The notes under the pieces were generated by a model. The model saw only the letters and a list, made by a program, of their open reading frames with translations. It did no database searches and was not told the DNA's origin. The position numbers and the translations under genes are program-made. This document shows positions 56,688-64,000 of a stretch of DNA of 64,000 nt, in pieces (the stretch's first letter is position 1; each line of letters opens with the position of its first letter). The stretch comes from an uncultured Acetatifactor sp. (lineage in GTDB: Bacteria > Bacillota > Clostridia > Lachnospirales > Lachnospiraceae): contig CANREV010000001.1 of assembly GCA_947629645.1 (NCBI GenBank), positions 1 through 64,000 on the forward strand, given 5' to 3'.

Positions 56688-57212
56688 ATGGGTACAACGC
56701 TGAGTGAAATCAGTCTGTGGTTGACAGAAACGGGATATTCTGTAATTGTTGCAGGAGTACTTGCGATTTTGTTGTTGATCGTTATGATTCTTCTGATCGT
56801 TCAAATTGTAAAAACCGGAAAATTGAAAAACAGGCTGGATAAGTTTTTGATTGGCAATGATGGTAAGAGTCTGGAAAAAGATATTATCGAATTGTATGAA
56901 GATAATAAATTTTTAAAGAATACAACGGAGAAAAATAAGAAAGATATTAAAGATCTGTATAAGAAAATGGAGTCCGCTTACCAGAAAATGGGCCTGGTAA
57001 AATATGATGCTTTTAATCAGATGGGCGGACAGTTAAGTTTTTCTCTTGCATTATTGGATGAAAATAACAATGGTTTTGTCCTGAATTCTGTCCATAGCGC
57101 AGAAGGATGCTATTCTTATACCAAAGAGATCAGGCACGGGGAATGTAAGATCTCCCTTGGTCAGGAAGAAGCGGAAGCTCTTGCGATTGCAATAGGTGAA
57201 GCGGAAGAATAG
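56688..57212 (+). CDS. DUF4446 family membrane protein
   Basis: A 174-residue protein: one membrane helix near residues 18-40, a coiled-coil linker (about 45-100), then a small conserved domain (YDAFNQMGGQLSFSLALLD, then GFVLNSVH-EGCYSY). It is typical of the parB neighbourhood in Clostridia and has no known function. It lies 31 bp after parB. Confidence 0.85.
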   Translation: MGTTLSEISLWLTETGYSVIVAGVLAILLLIVMILLIVQIVKTGKLKNRLDKFLIGNDGKSLEKDIIELYEDNKFLKNTTEKNKKDIKDLYKKMESAYQKMGLVKYDAFNQMGGQLSFSLALLDENNNGFVLNSVHSAEGCYSYTKEIRHGECKISLGQEEAEALAIAIGEAEE

Positions 57213-57227
57213 ATAAGCGGTGAGAAT

Positions 57228-58280
57228 ATGATACGAAAAAGATTGTTGGAATTAGAAGGCGGAGAAGTTCTTGCCAGAGAAATCATGACTTCGGATTATC
57301 AGGTAGTACTGCCGGAAGGTGCAACGATTCGCAAGGATTATATTCACAGGCTGGAAGAACTTGGTATCCTGGAAGTATTTGTGAAAGAACAGATGGCTGA
57401 AAAGAAGGAAAAGGCCATTTTAAAGAGTGAGATCGAAAAATCTGTAAAAGAAAAAGTAAAGGATATTCTGGAGCGCCATACTTACCACAATAACGAAAAG
57501 CTTGCCGAACTGGGAAAAGCCGCCGATCGTATTATATCGACCATTCTGGAGGAAGAAAGAGTTGTAGAAAAAGTTTTTGATATTCAGGAGAGAAGCGCCG
57601 ATATTTATGAACATTCCATCAATACCTGTGCTCTGGCAGTTTTGACTACATTGAAGTTAAATCTGGATATGAACAAAGCGCATGATATCGGAGTGGGATG
57701 TCTTCTGCATGATATAGGTCTTCGTTATACAGTCATTGATTATAATGACAGGGATCTCGATACTTTAAACCAGCATCAGATTGCGGAATATAAAAAACAT
57801 CCTGTTACCGGATATTATGCTCTTAAAGACGAAAATTGGATCTCGGATCTCAGTAAGGCGATTATTCTGGGGCATCATGAGAGATTGGACGGTACCGGAT
57901 TTCCTCTCAAAACCATGGATATTCCTTTTGAGTGCCAGATCGTAAATATCTGCGATACTTTTGACGAGATGATTTGCGGGATTGCCTGCAAAAGAACAAA
58001 GGTATACGAGGCTATTGAATATTTGAAAAGTTATAAGAATCGTCTATTCAACGAAAAAATCGTGGACGCTTTTCTAAGTTTTACCGCGGTTTATCCGGCG
58101 GGTACTAAAGTTCTGACAAACGAGGGCGAGCTGGCGGTGGTTTTGTCGCAGAATAAGGATTTTCAGGACAGGCCCGTTATCCGTATTCTGAAGGATAAGG
58201 ATGGGAAGGATGTAAAAGATGAAGTCATTAAGGATCTTGTAAAGATTCATAATATATTTATAGAGAAAGCGTTAAGCTAA
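57228..58280 (+). CDS. HD-GYP-like phosphohydrolase domain protein
   Basis: A 350-residue protein. N-terminal DUF3391-like region (about 1-80: LPEGATIRKDYIHRLEELGI), then a HD domain: HSINTCALAV, LLHDIGLRYT, HPVTGYY, ILGHHERLDGTGFP and NICDTFDEMI. The HHE-x-x-DGTGFP match suggests a cyclic-di-GMP phosphodiesterase, though the family also contains inactive members. It lies 15 bp after DUF4446 and 11 bp before serS, so it is probably in one transcript with them. Confidence 0.85.
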   Translation: MIRKRLLELEGGEVLAREIMTSDYQVVLPEGATIRKDYIHRLEELGILEVFVKEQMAEKKEKAILKSEIEKSVKEKVKDILERHTYHNNEKLAELGKAADRIISTILEEERVVEKVFDIQERSADIYEHSINTCALAVLTTLKLNLDMNKAHDIGVGCLLHDIGLRYTVIDYNDRDLDTLNQHQIAEYKKHPVTGYYALKDENWISDLSKAIILGHHERLDGTGFPLKTMDIPFECQIVNICDTFDEMICGIACKRTKVYEAIEYLKSYKNRLFNEKIVDAFLSFTAVYPAGTKVLTNEGELAVVLSQNKDFQDRPVIRILKDKDGKDVKDEVIKDLVKIHNIFIEKALS

Positions 58281-58291
58281 GAGGAGGAAAA

Positions 58292-59578
58292 ATGATCGAC
58301 ATTAAATTTTTAAGGGAGAATCCGGATATCGTAAAAGACAATATCAGAAAAAAATTTCAGGATGAGAAATTGCCTCTTGTGGATGAAGTTATCGCGCTGG
58401 ATATTGAAAACAGAAAGGCAAAGCAGGAAGGCGATGACCTCCGCGCCGCCCGTAACAAAATTTCCAAAGAGATAGGAGTTTTGATGGGACAGGGGAAAAA
58501 GGAGGAAGCGCAAGCAAAAAAAGCCGAAGTGGCTGCTGGCGCTAAAAGGCTTGCGGAACTGGAGGTTTTGGAGGAGGAGCTTCAGGAAAAAATCACAAAA
58601 ATCATGATGGTGATCCCTAATATCATAGATGAATCTGTGCCTATCGGAAAGGACGACAGCGAAAATGTAGAGATCCAAAAATACGGAGATCCCGTAGTGC
58701 CTGATTTTGAAGTGCCATATCATGCTGATATTCTTGAGAGTATTAATGGATTGGATAAAGAAGCCGCAGGACGTACCAGCGGAAACGGATTTTATTATCT
58801 CATGGGAGACGCCGCGAGGATCCATTCCGCTATGATCAGCTACGCCAGAGATTTTATGATCGACAAGGGATTTACCTATTGTATCCCGCCTTTTATGATC
58901 CGCAGCAGCGTGGTCAACGGTGTGATGAGTTTTGCCGAGATGGAAGCAATGATGTATAAGATCGAGGGAGAAGATCTGTATCTGATCGGTACTTCCGAGC
59001 ATTCCATGATCGGCAAGTTTAAGGGACAGATCCTGAATGAATCCAGTCTTCCTGTGACTATGACATCTTATTCTCCCTGCTTCCGAAAAGAGGTAGGTTC
59101 CCATGGGATCGAGGAAAGAGGCGTCTATCGCGTACACCAGTTCGAAAAACAGGAAATGGTTGTGCTCTGTAAACCGGAGGACTCTATGGACTGGTATCAA
59201 AAAATGTGGTCCTACACCGTGGAATTTTTCCGGAGCCTGAACGTGCCTGTGCGCACATTGGAATGCTGCAGCGGCGATCTGGCGGATTTAAAAGTGAAAT
59301 CCTGTGATGTGGAGGCCTGGAGCCCCAGACAGAAGAAATACTTTGAGGTAGGTTCCTGCTCTACTTTGGGAGACGCTCAGGCAAGACGCCTTGGAATCCG
59401 TACAAAAGGGGAAAATGGTACTTACTATGTGCATACCTTAAATAACACAGTGCTTGCAACTCCCAGAGGGCTGATTGCGTTTTTGGAGAATAATGTCAAT
59501 CAGGATGGAAGCATTGACATTCCGGAAGCTCTTCGTCCTTATATGGGCGGCAAGGAAAAAATCATGCCCGGTCATTGA
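58292..59578 (+). CDS. serS: Seryl-tRNA synthetase
   Basis: A 428-residue class II synthetase. N-terminal antiparallel coiled coil (about 30-100) that reads the long variable arm of tRNA-Ser, then class II motifs: motif 2 (SPCFRKEVGSHG, then RGVYRVHQFEKQEMV) and motif 3 (TLNNTVLATPRGLIAFLEN). GGAGG precedes the ATG. No T-box was found upstream, since the gene follows HD-GYP by 11 bp. Confidence 0.97.
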   Translation: MIDIKFLRENPDIVKDNIRKKFQDEKLPLVDEVIALDIENRKAKQEGDDLRAARNKISKEIGVLMGQGKKEEAQAKKAEVAAGAKRLAELEVLEEELQEKITKIMMVIPNIIDESVPIGKDDSENVEIQKYGDPVVPDFEVPYHADILESINGLDKEAAGRTSGNGFYYLMGDAARIHSAMISYARDFMIDKGFTYCIPPFMIRSSVVNGVMSFAEMEAMMYKIEGEDLYLIGTSEHSMIGKFKGQILNESSLPVTMTSYSPCFRKEVGSHGIEERGVYRVHQFEKQEMVVLCKPEDSMDWYQKMWSYTVEFFRSLNVPVRTLECCSGDLADLKVKSCDVEAWSPRQKKYFEVGSCSTLGDAQARRLGIRTKGENGTYYVHTLNNTVLATPRGLIAFLENNVNQDGSIDIPEALRPYMGGKEKIMPGH

Positions 59579-59609
59579 CAGAATACCTGAGGGAAAGAAG
59601 GTGAAATCT

Positions 59610-60503
59610 TTGCATAGATATATGCGCGCTATCGGTTTTAGCGGTTTTGAAAACAGAAAGAAGCTTCAGGAGCTTTTGACGGAAGTAGTAATACATTCAG
59701 ACAGACAAAGCATTACCACCAATCAGGAAAATATGCTTCTAGGTGAATTTTGCAAGGATTTCGATGCCGATCTTGGGATTGCCGTCTGCGGTGAATTTGA
59801 CGAGGAGGAAAAATTTACCTATGAGTATTACTTCCCTTATCTGAAGGGAACAGGCATCACCTCTTACGAAGATATCTCAGTGGAACGCCATGCGGACAAG
59901 GAATCATACGCCGGTGTCTGTGACGATATCAAAGTGGGAATTTCTCTGATCTTTTATTTAAGAAACAGAATTTCCTATATCAAGGCACAGACTGCGGGGA
60001 AACTTCCTGTCAGAGGCACTTCTCTGACACTTTCGGCGCTGTCGGTCAAAGGCGCTATTCTGCTGCCTATCCAGAAAAATGAAGAGCAGCTTCAAAAAGT
60101 AAAACAGGATTCCGCCAACAGAAACACCTTATTGGCTGCCGCCAGAAAAGGGGATGAGGATGCCATTGAAACTCTGACCTTGGAAGACATGGATATGTAT
60201 ACCGCCATTTCCAGAAGGATTCAGAAAGAAGATATTTTCAGTCTGGTGGACACTTATTTTATGCCTTACGGCGTGGAATGCGACCAGTATTCCGTTTTGG
60301 GCGAGATTGTAGCGATCAGGACTGTGACCAATCAACTGACGAAAGAGCAGATTAATATTTTAACAATTTGCTGTAATGAATTGACATTTGACGTTTGTAT
60401 TAATATAATAGATTTGTTCGGAGAACCTCAGGTAGGAAGAAGATTTAAAGGTATTATATGGCTTCAGGGCCGGATCAATTTTCCTGAGGAATTCGAAGCA
60501 TAG
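59610..60503 (+). CDS. DUF3881 family protein
   Basis: A 297-residue protein starting LHRYMRAIGFS; the TTG at 59610 is chosen because AAGAAGG precedes it and the family begins with this motif. It has no signal or membrane segment. Relatives are conserved in Lachnospiraceae next to serS-type genes with unknown role. It lies 31 bp after serS and ends just before tRNA-Arg. Confidence 0.8.
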   Translation: MHRYMRAIGFSGFENRKKLQELLTEVVIHSDRQSITTNQENMLLGEFCKDFDADLGIAVCGEFDEEEKFTYEYYFPYLKGTGITSYEDISVERHADKESYAGVCDDIKVGISLIFYLRNRISYIKAQTAGKLPVRGTSLTLSALSVKGAILLPIQKNEEQLQKVKQDSANRNTLLAAARKGDEDAIETLTLEDMDMYTAISRRIQKEDIFSLVDTYFMPYGVECDQYSVLGEIVAIRTVTNQLTKEQINILTICCNELTFDVCINIIDLFGEPQVGRRFKGIIWLQGRINFPEEFEA

Positions 60504-60510
60504 TTCCAGT

Positions 60511-60584
60511 GTCTCCGTAGCTCAGCAGGATAGAGCGTTCGCCTCCTAAGCGAAAGGCCGGGTGTTCGAATCACCTCGGGGACG
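60511..60584 (+). tRNA. tRNA-Arg (anticodon CCT)
   Basis: A 74-base cloverleaf. The 7-bp acceptor stem pairs 60511-60517 with 60577-60583 (one G-T pair), with discriminator G. The anticodon stem TTCGC/GCGAA encloses CTCCTAA, giving anticodon CCT (codon AGG). The TTCGAAT T-loop is present. The CCA end is not encoded. A terminator follows. Confidence 0.95.
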
Positions 60585-60594
60585 TTTAGATATT

Positions 60595-60633
60595 CCGAAA
60601 GTCTTGTATCTTACCAAGATTTTCGGTTTTTTT
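60595..60633 (+). terminator. Terminator after tRNA-Arg
   Basis: A 12-bp stem with one bulge (60595-60606 with 60615-60626) is followed by a run of eight T. Confidence 0.85.
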
Positions 60634-60702
60634 ATAGGTCCATAGATTAAGGGACTGATGAGCGCACATGATGCGGAATGCAAAAAGAAAGAGAGGGCAA
60701 TT

Positions 60703-61983
60703 ATGGAAACGAAGAACTTAACTCCTGCGGCAACCGAATTTTTTCCCGATGGAACTCCCATTGACAGCTGGTTTTACGACACGAGGGTACCGACTCTGGA
60801 AGAATTGGGAAAACAGTATGTTTTGACACAGTATGACATTTTGGACGATGGGAAGATTCACACAAAAGAGATTCAGGATCTGATCGATAGGGCGGCGTCT
60901 CAGGGCGGCGGCGTGATCGTGGTTCCGGCGGGAACATACCTGACAGGCTCTCTCTTTTTTAAACAGGGCGTGAATCTTTATGTGGCGGAGGGAGGTACGC
61001 TGAAGGGAAGCGATGACATTTCCGATTATCCTGTCTGTGAAACCCGGATTGAGGGAGAGACCTGCCCTTATTTCGCCGCGCTGATCAACGTGGATAATGT
61101 GGATGGCTTTACCATGTGCGGCAAGGGCACGATCGATGGAAACGGCTTGAGATCCTGGAAAGCTTTCTGGCTGAGGAGAAAATGGAATACGAAATGTACC
61201 AATAAGGATGAACAGCGTCCCAGACTGGTCTATATTTCCAATTCCCAAAATGTGCTGGTAGCCGGTCTGAATTTACAGAATTCGCATTTCTGGACGAACC
61301 ATATCTATAAGAGCAATCATGTAAAGTACCTCAACTGCCGGATCTTTTCTCCCGCAAAACCGGTGAAAGCGCCCAGCACGGACGCCATCGATATCGATGT
61401 GTGCTCCGATTTTCTGGTGAAGAATTGTTATATGGAAGTAAACGATGACTCTGTCGTGTTAAAAGGAGGCAAAGGACCTTGGGCGGATACCGCGCCGGAA
61501 AACGGTTCCAATGAAAGAATCCTTGTGGAGGATTGTACTTATGGATTCTGCCACGGCTGTCTGACTTGCGGGTCGGAATCGGTGCATAACCGCAACATAA
61601 TCATCCGCCGTCTTAATGTGCTGGACAGCGCAAACTTTCTGTGGTTGAAAATGCGTCCCGACACCCCCCAGCTTTACGAGTATATCACAGTGGAAGATGT
61701 GAAAGTAAAGGTCATGAATTTTCTGAATATCAACCCTTGGACACAGTTCTTTGATTTAAAAGGCAGAACAGATATGCCGCTGTCCCGCGCGGAACATATT
61801 ACGCTGCGAAACTGCGAGTGCGAGTGCGACACTTATTTTAACGTCACTCCCCAGCCGGATCAGTATCTGCTCTCCGATTTCACTTTTGAAAACCTTCATA
61901 TCACCGCTGGAAAGAACGGTTTTGCGGAGGGCGTTGTGAAAAACATGACCATAAATCATGTTACAGTGGAAAGCAAAGAATAA
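60703..61983 (+). CDS. Glycoside hydrolase family 28 (polygalacturonase-type)
   Basis: A 426-residue right-handed beta-helix enzyme with no signal peptide, so it is probably cytoplasmic and acts on imported oligosaccharides. GH28 catalytic motifs are seen: TDAIDIDVCSD and NDDSVVLKGG (the general acid/base Asp residues), CHGCLTCGSE (GHG-type block) and WLKMRP. The likely substrate is (rhamno)galacturonan oligomers. The ATG at 60703 has GAGAGGG upstream. It is followed by trkH after 20 bp. Confidence 0.88.
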   Translation: METKNLTPAATEFFPDGTPIDSWFYDTRVPTLEELGKQYVLTQYDILDDGKIHTKEIQDLIDRAASQGGGVIVVPAGTYLTGSLFFKQGVNLYVAEGGTLKGSDDISDYPVCETRIEGETCPYFAALINVDNVDGFTMCGKGTIDGNGLRSWKAFWLRRKWNTKCTNKDEQRPRLVYISNSQNVLVAGLNLQNSHFWTNHIYKSNHVKYLNCRIFSPAKPVKAPSTDAIDIDVCSDFLVKNCYMEVNDDSVVLKGGKGPWADTAPENGSNERILVEDCTYGFCHGCLTCGSESVHNRNIIIRRLNVLDSANFLWLKMRPDTPQLYEYITVEDVKVKVMNFLNINPWTQFFDLKGRTDMPLSRAEHITLRNCECECDTYFNVTPQPDQYLLSDFTFENLHITAGKNGFAEGVVKNMTINHVTVESKE

Positions 61984-62003
61984 AAACGCAGAAGGTTACG
62001 CAA

Positions 62004-63365
62004 ATGAACAAGAAGTTACCTTTCAGTCTGTCCACCACGCAGACGATCCTGTTGAGTTTCCTGCTTGCCGTTTTGGTCGGAAGCGGTCTGCTGGCCCTGC
62101 CGGTCAGTTCCGCCCAAAAAGAAGCGGTTCCCTATATAGACGCTTTGTTTACGGCGACAACCTCTATATGTGTGACAGGGCTTGTGACGGTTCCCACCGT
62201 ATCCACATGGAGTCTGTTCGGACAGATTGTCATATTGATCCTGATACAGATTGGCGGTCTGGGCGTCATCACTATTTTGTCAGGACTGATGATCAGCCTG
62301 CATCGAAAAATCGGCATGGGCGACAGAATGTTGATTCAGGATGCTTTTAACCTCAATACGTTATCAGGGCTTGTAAAGTTTATAAAAAAAGTGTTTGCAG
62401 GCACGTTTGCCGTAGAGGCGCTGGGCGCTCTGTGTTGTATGATCGTATTTGTGCCGGAATACGGGCCGAGGGGCATCTGGATATCCGTCTTTCATTCCGT
62501 ATCCGCTTTCTGTAATGCAGGCATCGATATTTTGTCGGAAGACAGTTTGTGCAGATACGCTTTCGATCCTGTTATAAATATTGTGACGAGTATCCTGATC
62601 GTTCTCGGCGGAGTGGGATACATCGTCTGGTGGGATATGCTCAGAGTATTGAAGAATTTCAGACGCCAAAAGTTAAAGTGTTTTAAAAACCTGACCCTCC
62701 ACAGCAAGATCGCGCTGTCTGTAACGGGGTTTCTGATCTTTGCGGGAGCCGTCCTTTTTCTTCTTTTGGAGTATGATAACCCTCTGACCATAAAGGATTA
62801 TTCTTTATGGGATAAAATACAAGTCTCTCTGTTTCAGTCCGTGACTACCAGGACTGCCGGTTTTGCCACGATACCGCAGCAGAATCTGACCAACGCATCC
62901 GCTATTCTATCTCTGCTTTTGATGTTTATCGGCGGATCGCCGGTGGGAACGGCGGGCGGAGTGAAAACCGTGACAATAGCGGTGCTGCTTGCTTCCGCTT
63001 TCGCTGTCATGGGAAACAATGAGGATGTAGTTTTGTTTCACAGAACAATTACCAAACAGGCTGTCAGCAAGGCGGCAGCAGTAGTGAGTATGTCCTTTAT
63101 CATCCTGTTTACATCCACCGTTCTTCTGTCGGCGGTGACAGACGCGGACGCGCTGGATATCGCCTATGAGACGGTGAGCGCAACGGCAACCGTAGGATTG
63201 ACAAGGAATCTGACGTCTTCGCTGAATCTGTGGGGAAAAATCATTATCATCATCACAATGTATCTGGGGAGAGTGGGTCCCATTTCCCTTGTGATAGCGT
63301 TCCATACAAGAAAAGAAAACAGAAACAGTATTAAGGATCCCACGGAAGAAATAAGCGTTGGTTGA
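62004..63365 (+). CDS. trkH: Trk/Ktr-type potassium transporter membrane subunit
   Basis: A 453-residue channel-like protein with repeated pore loops: TTSICVTGLVTVPT near residue 51, VSAFCNAGIDI near 170, TTRTAGFATI near 285 and SATATVGLTRNL near 392. This is the fourfold M-P-M pattern of KtrB/TrkH. The pore Gly of each filter is present. It works with the TrkA-type subunit encoded next. It starts 20 bp after the GH28 gene. Confidence 0.93.
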   Translation: MNKKLPFSLSTTQTILLSFLLAVLVGSGLLALPVSSAQKEAVPYIDALFTATTSICVTGLVTVPTVSTWSLFGQIVILILIQIGGLGVITILSGLMISLHRKIGMGDRMLIQDAFNLNTLSGLVKFIKKVFAGTFAVEALGALCCMIVFVPEYGPRGIWISVFHSVSAFCNAGIDILSEDSLCRYAFDPVINIVTSILIVLGGVGYIVWWDMLRVLKNFRRQKLKCFKNLTLHSKIALSVTGFLIFAGAVLFLLLEYDNPLTIKDYSLWDKIQVSLFQSVTTRTAGFATIPQQNLTNASAILSLLLMFIGGSPVGTAGGVKTVTIAVLLASAFAVMGNNEDVVLFHRTITKQAVSKAAAVVSMSFIILFTSTVLLSAVTDADALDIAYETVSATATVGLTRNLTSSLNLWGKIIIIITMYLGRVGPISLVIAFHTRKENRNSIKDPTEEISVG

Positions 63366-63410
63366 CATGAGTCATGAAAGTTGCCTGACGCTTTGGAATG
63401 GAGGCTGAAA

Positions 63411-64000
63411 ATGAGTATCAATAAATCATACGCCGTGTTTGGACTCGGCAGATACGGAAGGGCTGTGGCGAAGGAGCTGGCAAAAAGCGGCGCCGAGGTG
63501 CTGGCGGTAGATATGGATGAGGATATCGTCAACGATGCCATTGCTGAAATTCCTTATTGTAAATGCGCGGACGTCACGGATGCGGAGGTGATCCGGCGGC
63601 TTGGAATTGCCAATGTAGACGTTGTGATTATAGCCATGGCCACTAATCTGGAGGCCTGTGTCATGGCCACTATGCTGTGTAAGGAGATCGGGGTCAGGAC
63701 TGTGATCGCAAAATGCTCCAGCGAAATGAATTGCAGGATCCTGAGCAAAGTCGGGGCGGACCGTGTGGTATTTCCCGAGAATGAGTCGGGGATGCGGCTG
63801 GCGAAAAATCTTTTGAGTTCCGGATTTGTGGATCTGGTGGAACTTTCAAAGGACGTTTCCATGCTGGAACTTGAAGTCAGGCCGGAATGGGAAGGAAAAA
63901 ATCTGCTGGAGTTAAATTTGAGGCGGAAATATTCCATCAACGTGGTTGCGATCCTTCAGGACAAGGAGGTCTGCGTCAATATCGATCCTGAAAAACCGTT
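63411..64000 (+). CDS. trkA: TrkA/KtrA-type regulatory subunit (partial, runs off the end)
   Basis: At least 196 residues are visible. The Rossmann motif AVFGLGRYGRAVAKEL begins at residue 7, a second nucleotide contact is AVDMDED, and a TrkA-C domain begins near residue 140 (VELSKDVSMLELEV). It gates the TrkH/KtrB channel by binding ATP/ADP or NAD. GGAGG lies eight bases before the ATG at 63411. The 3' end is beyond the window. Confidence 0.93.
   Translation, partial: MSINKSYAVFGLGRYGRAVAKELAKSGAEVLAVDMDEDIVNDAIAEIPYCKCADVTDAEVIRRLGIANVDVVIIAMATNLEACVMATMLCKEIGVRTVIAKCSSEMNCRILSKVGADRVVFPENESGMRLAKNLLSSGFVDLVELSKDVSMLELEVRPEWEGKNLLELNLRRKYSINVVAILQDKEVCVNIDPEKP

Noticed and set aside
58310-59200. 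A 296-codon minus-strand frame across serS
   Set aside because: serS is certain by motifs; this frame has no start signal and unnatural composition.

Overview
The window looks like origin-proximal chromosome of a low-GC Bacillota bacterium, most likely a Lachnospiraceae-type Clostridia. The signs are the conserved origin block (gyrA-gyrB-recF-S4 protein-dnaN-dnaA, oriC, rpmH-rnpA-yidD-yidC-jag-mnmE-mnmG-rsmG, parA-parB), families typical of that group (DUF4446, DUF3881, an FprA flavoprotein), AGGAGG-like ribosome sites and a serS with no nearby T-box. Every replication gene left of oriC (about 45.35-45.55 kb) is on the minus strand and every gene right of it is on the plus strand, so transcription runs away from the origin.

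Region 1 (1-20.5 kb) is an accessory island. It begins with gene debris (a Schlafen/AAA_4-type ATPase tail and a YhcG nuclease scrap). A XRE repressor and a seven-gene plus-strand run (1.9-8.2 kb) follow: a two-wHTH regulator, a small membrane protein, an unrecognised protein, a PD-(D/E)XK-like protein, a soluble protein that appears to join the cytoplasmic loop of the stator protein MotA to the C-terminal domain of the rotor protein FliG, an RNase J-like metallo-beta-lactamase-fold hydrolase and a PPP-type phosphatase. This run is the best candidate here for an undescribed system. It lies between two diverged direct copies of a YhcG/XRE module, and the second copy is decayed (frameshifted mobC, frameshifted and deleted XRE). 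Between them is a patchwork of truncated genes: a macro-domain fragment, and a serine-recombinase tail fused in frame to a SIMPL domain. The island ends with a small membrane protein, a DUF2513 protein, and a single-chain type ISP restriction-modification enzyme behind a DUF2971 partner.

Region 2 (20.5-36.2 kb) is mostly core or semi-core: rlmD with a stranded C-terminal extension, fprA, a YhaM-like HD nuclease, a membrane-anchored HtrA-like protein that has lost its catalytic triad, an MFS transporter, mutS2, an OmpR-type two-component pair, a uroporphyrinogen-decarboxylase-like protein beside an orphan solute-binding lipoprotein, a 32-residue Cys/Met-rich peptide divergent from an SGNH esterase, and a conserved unknown protein downstream of gyrA.

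Region 3 (36.2-60.6 kb) is the replication-origin block. It holds a cluster of DnaA boxes, two perfect parS sites upstream of parA, a NarL/DegS-DegU-like two-component pair between rsmG and parA, then DUF4446, an HD-GYP-like protein, serS, DUF3881 and tRNA-Arg(CCT). Region 4 (60.6-64 kb) holds a GH28 pectinase-type hydrolase and a Trk/Ktr potassium uptake pair whose second gene runs off the end. No CRISPR array, rRNA operon or intact insertion sequence was seen.
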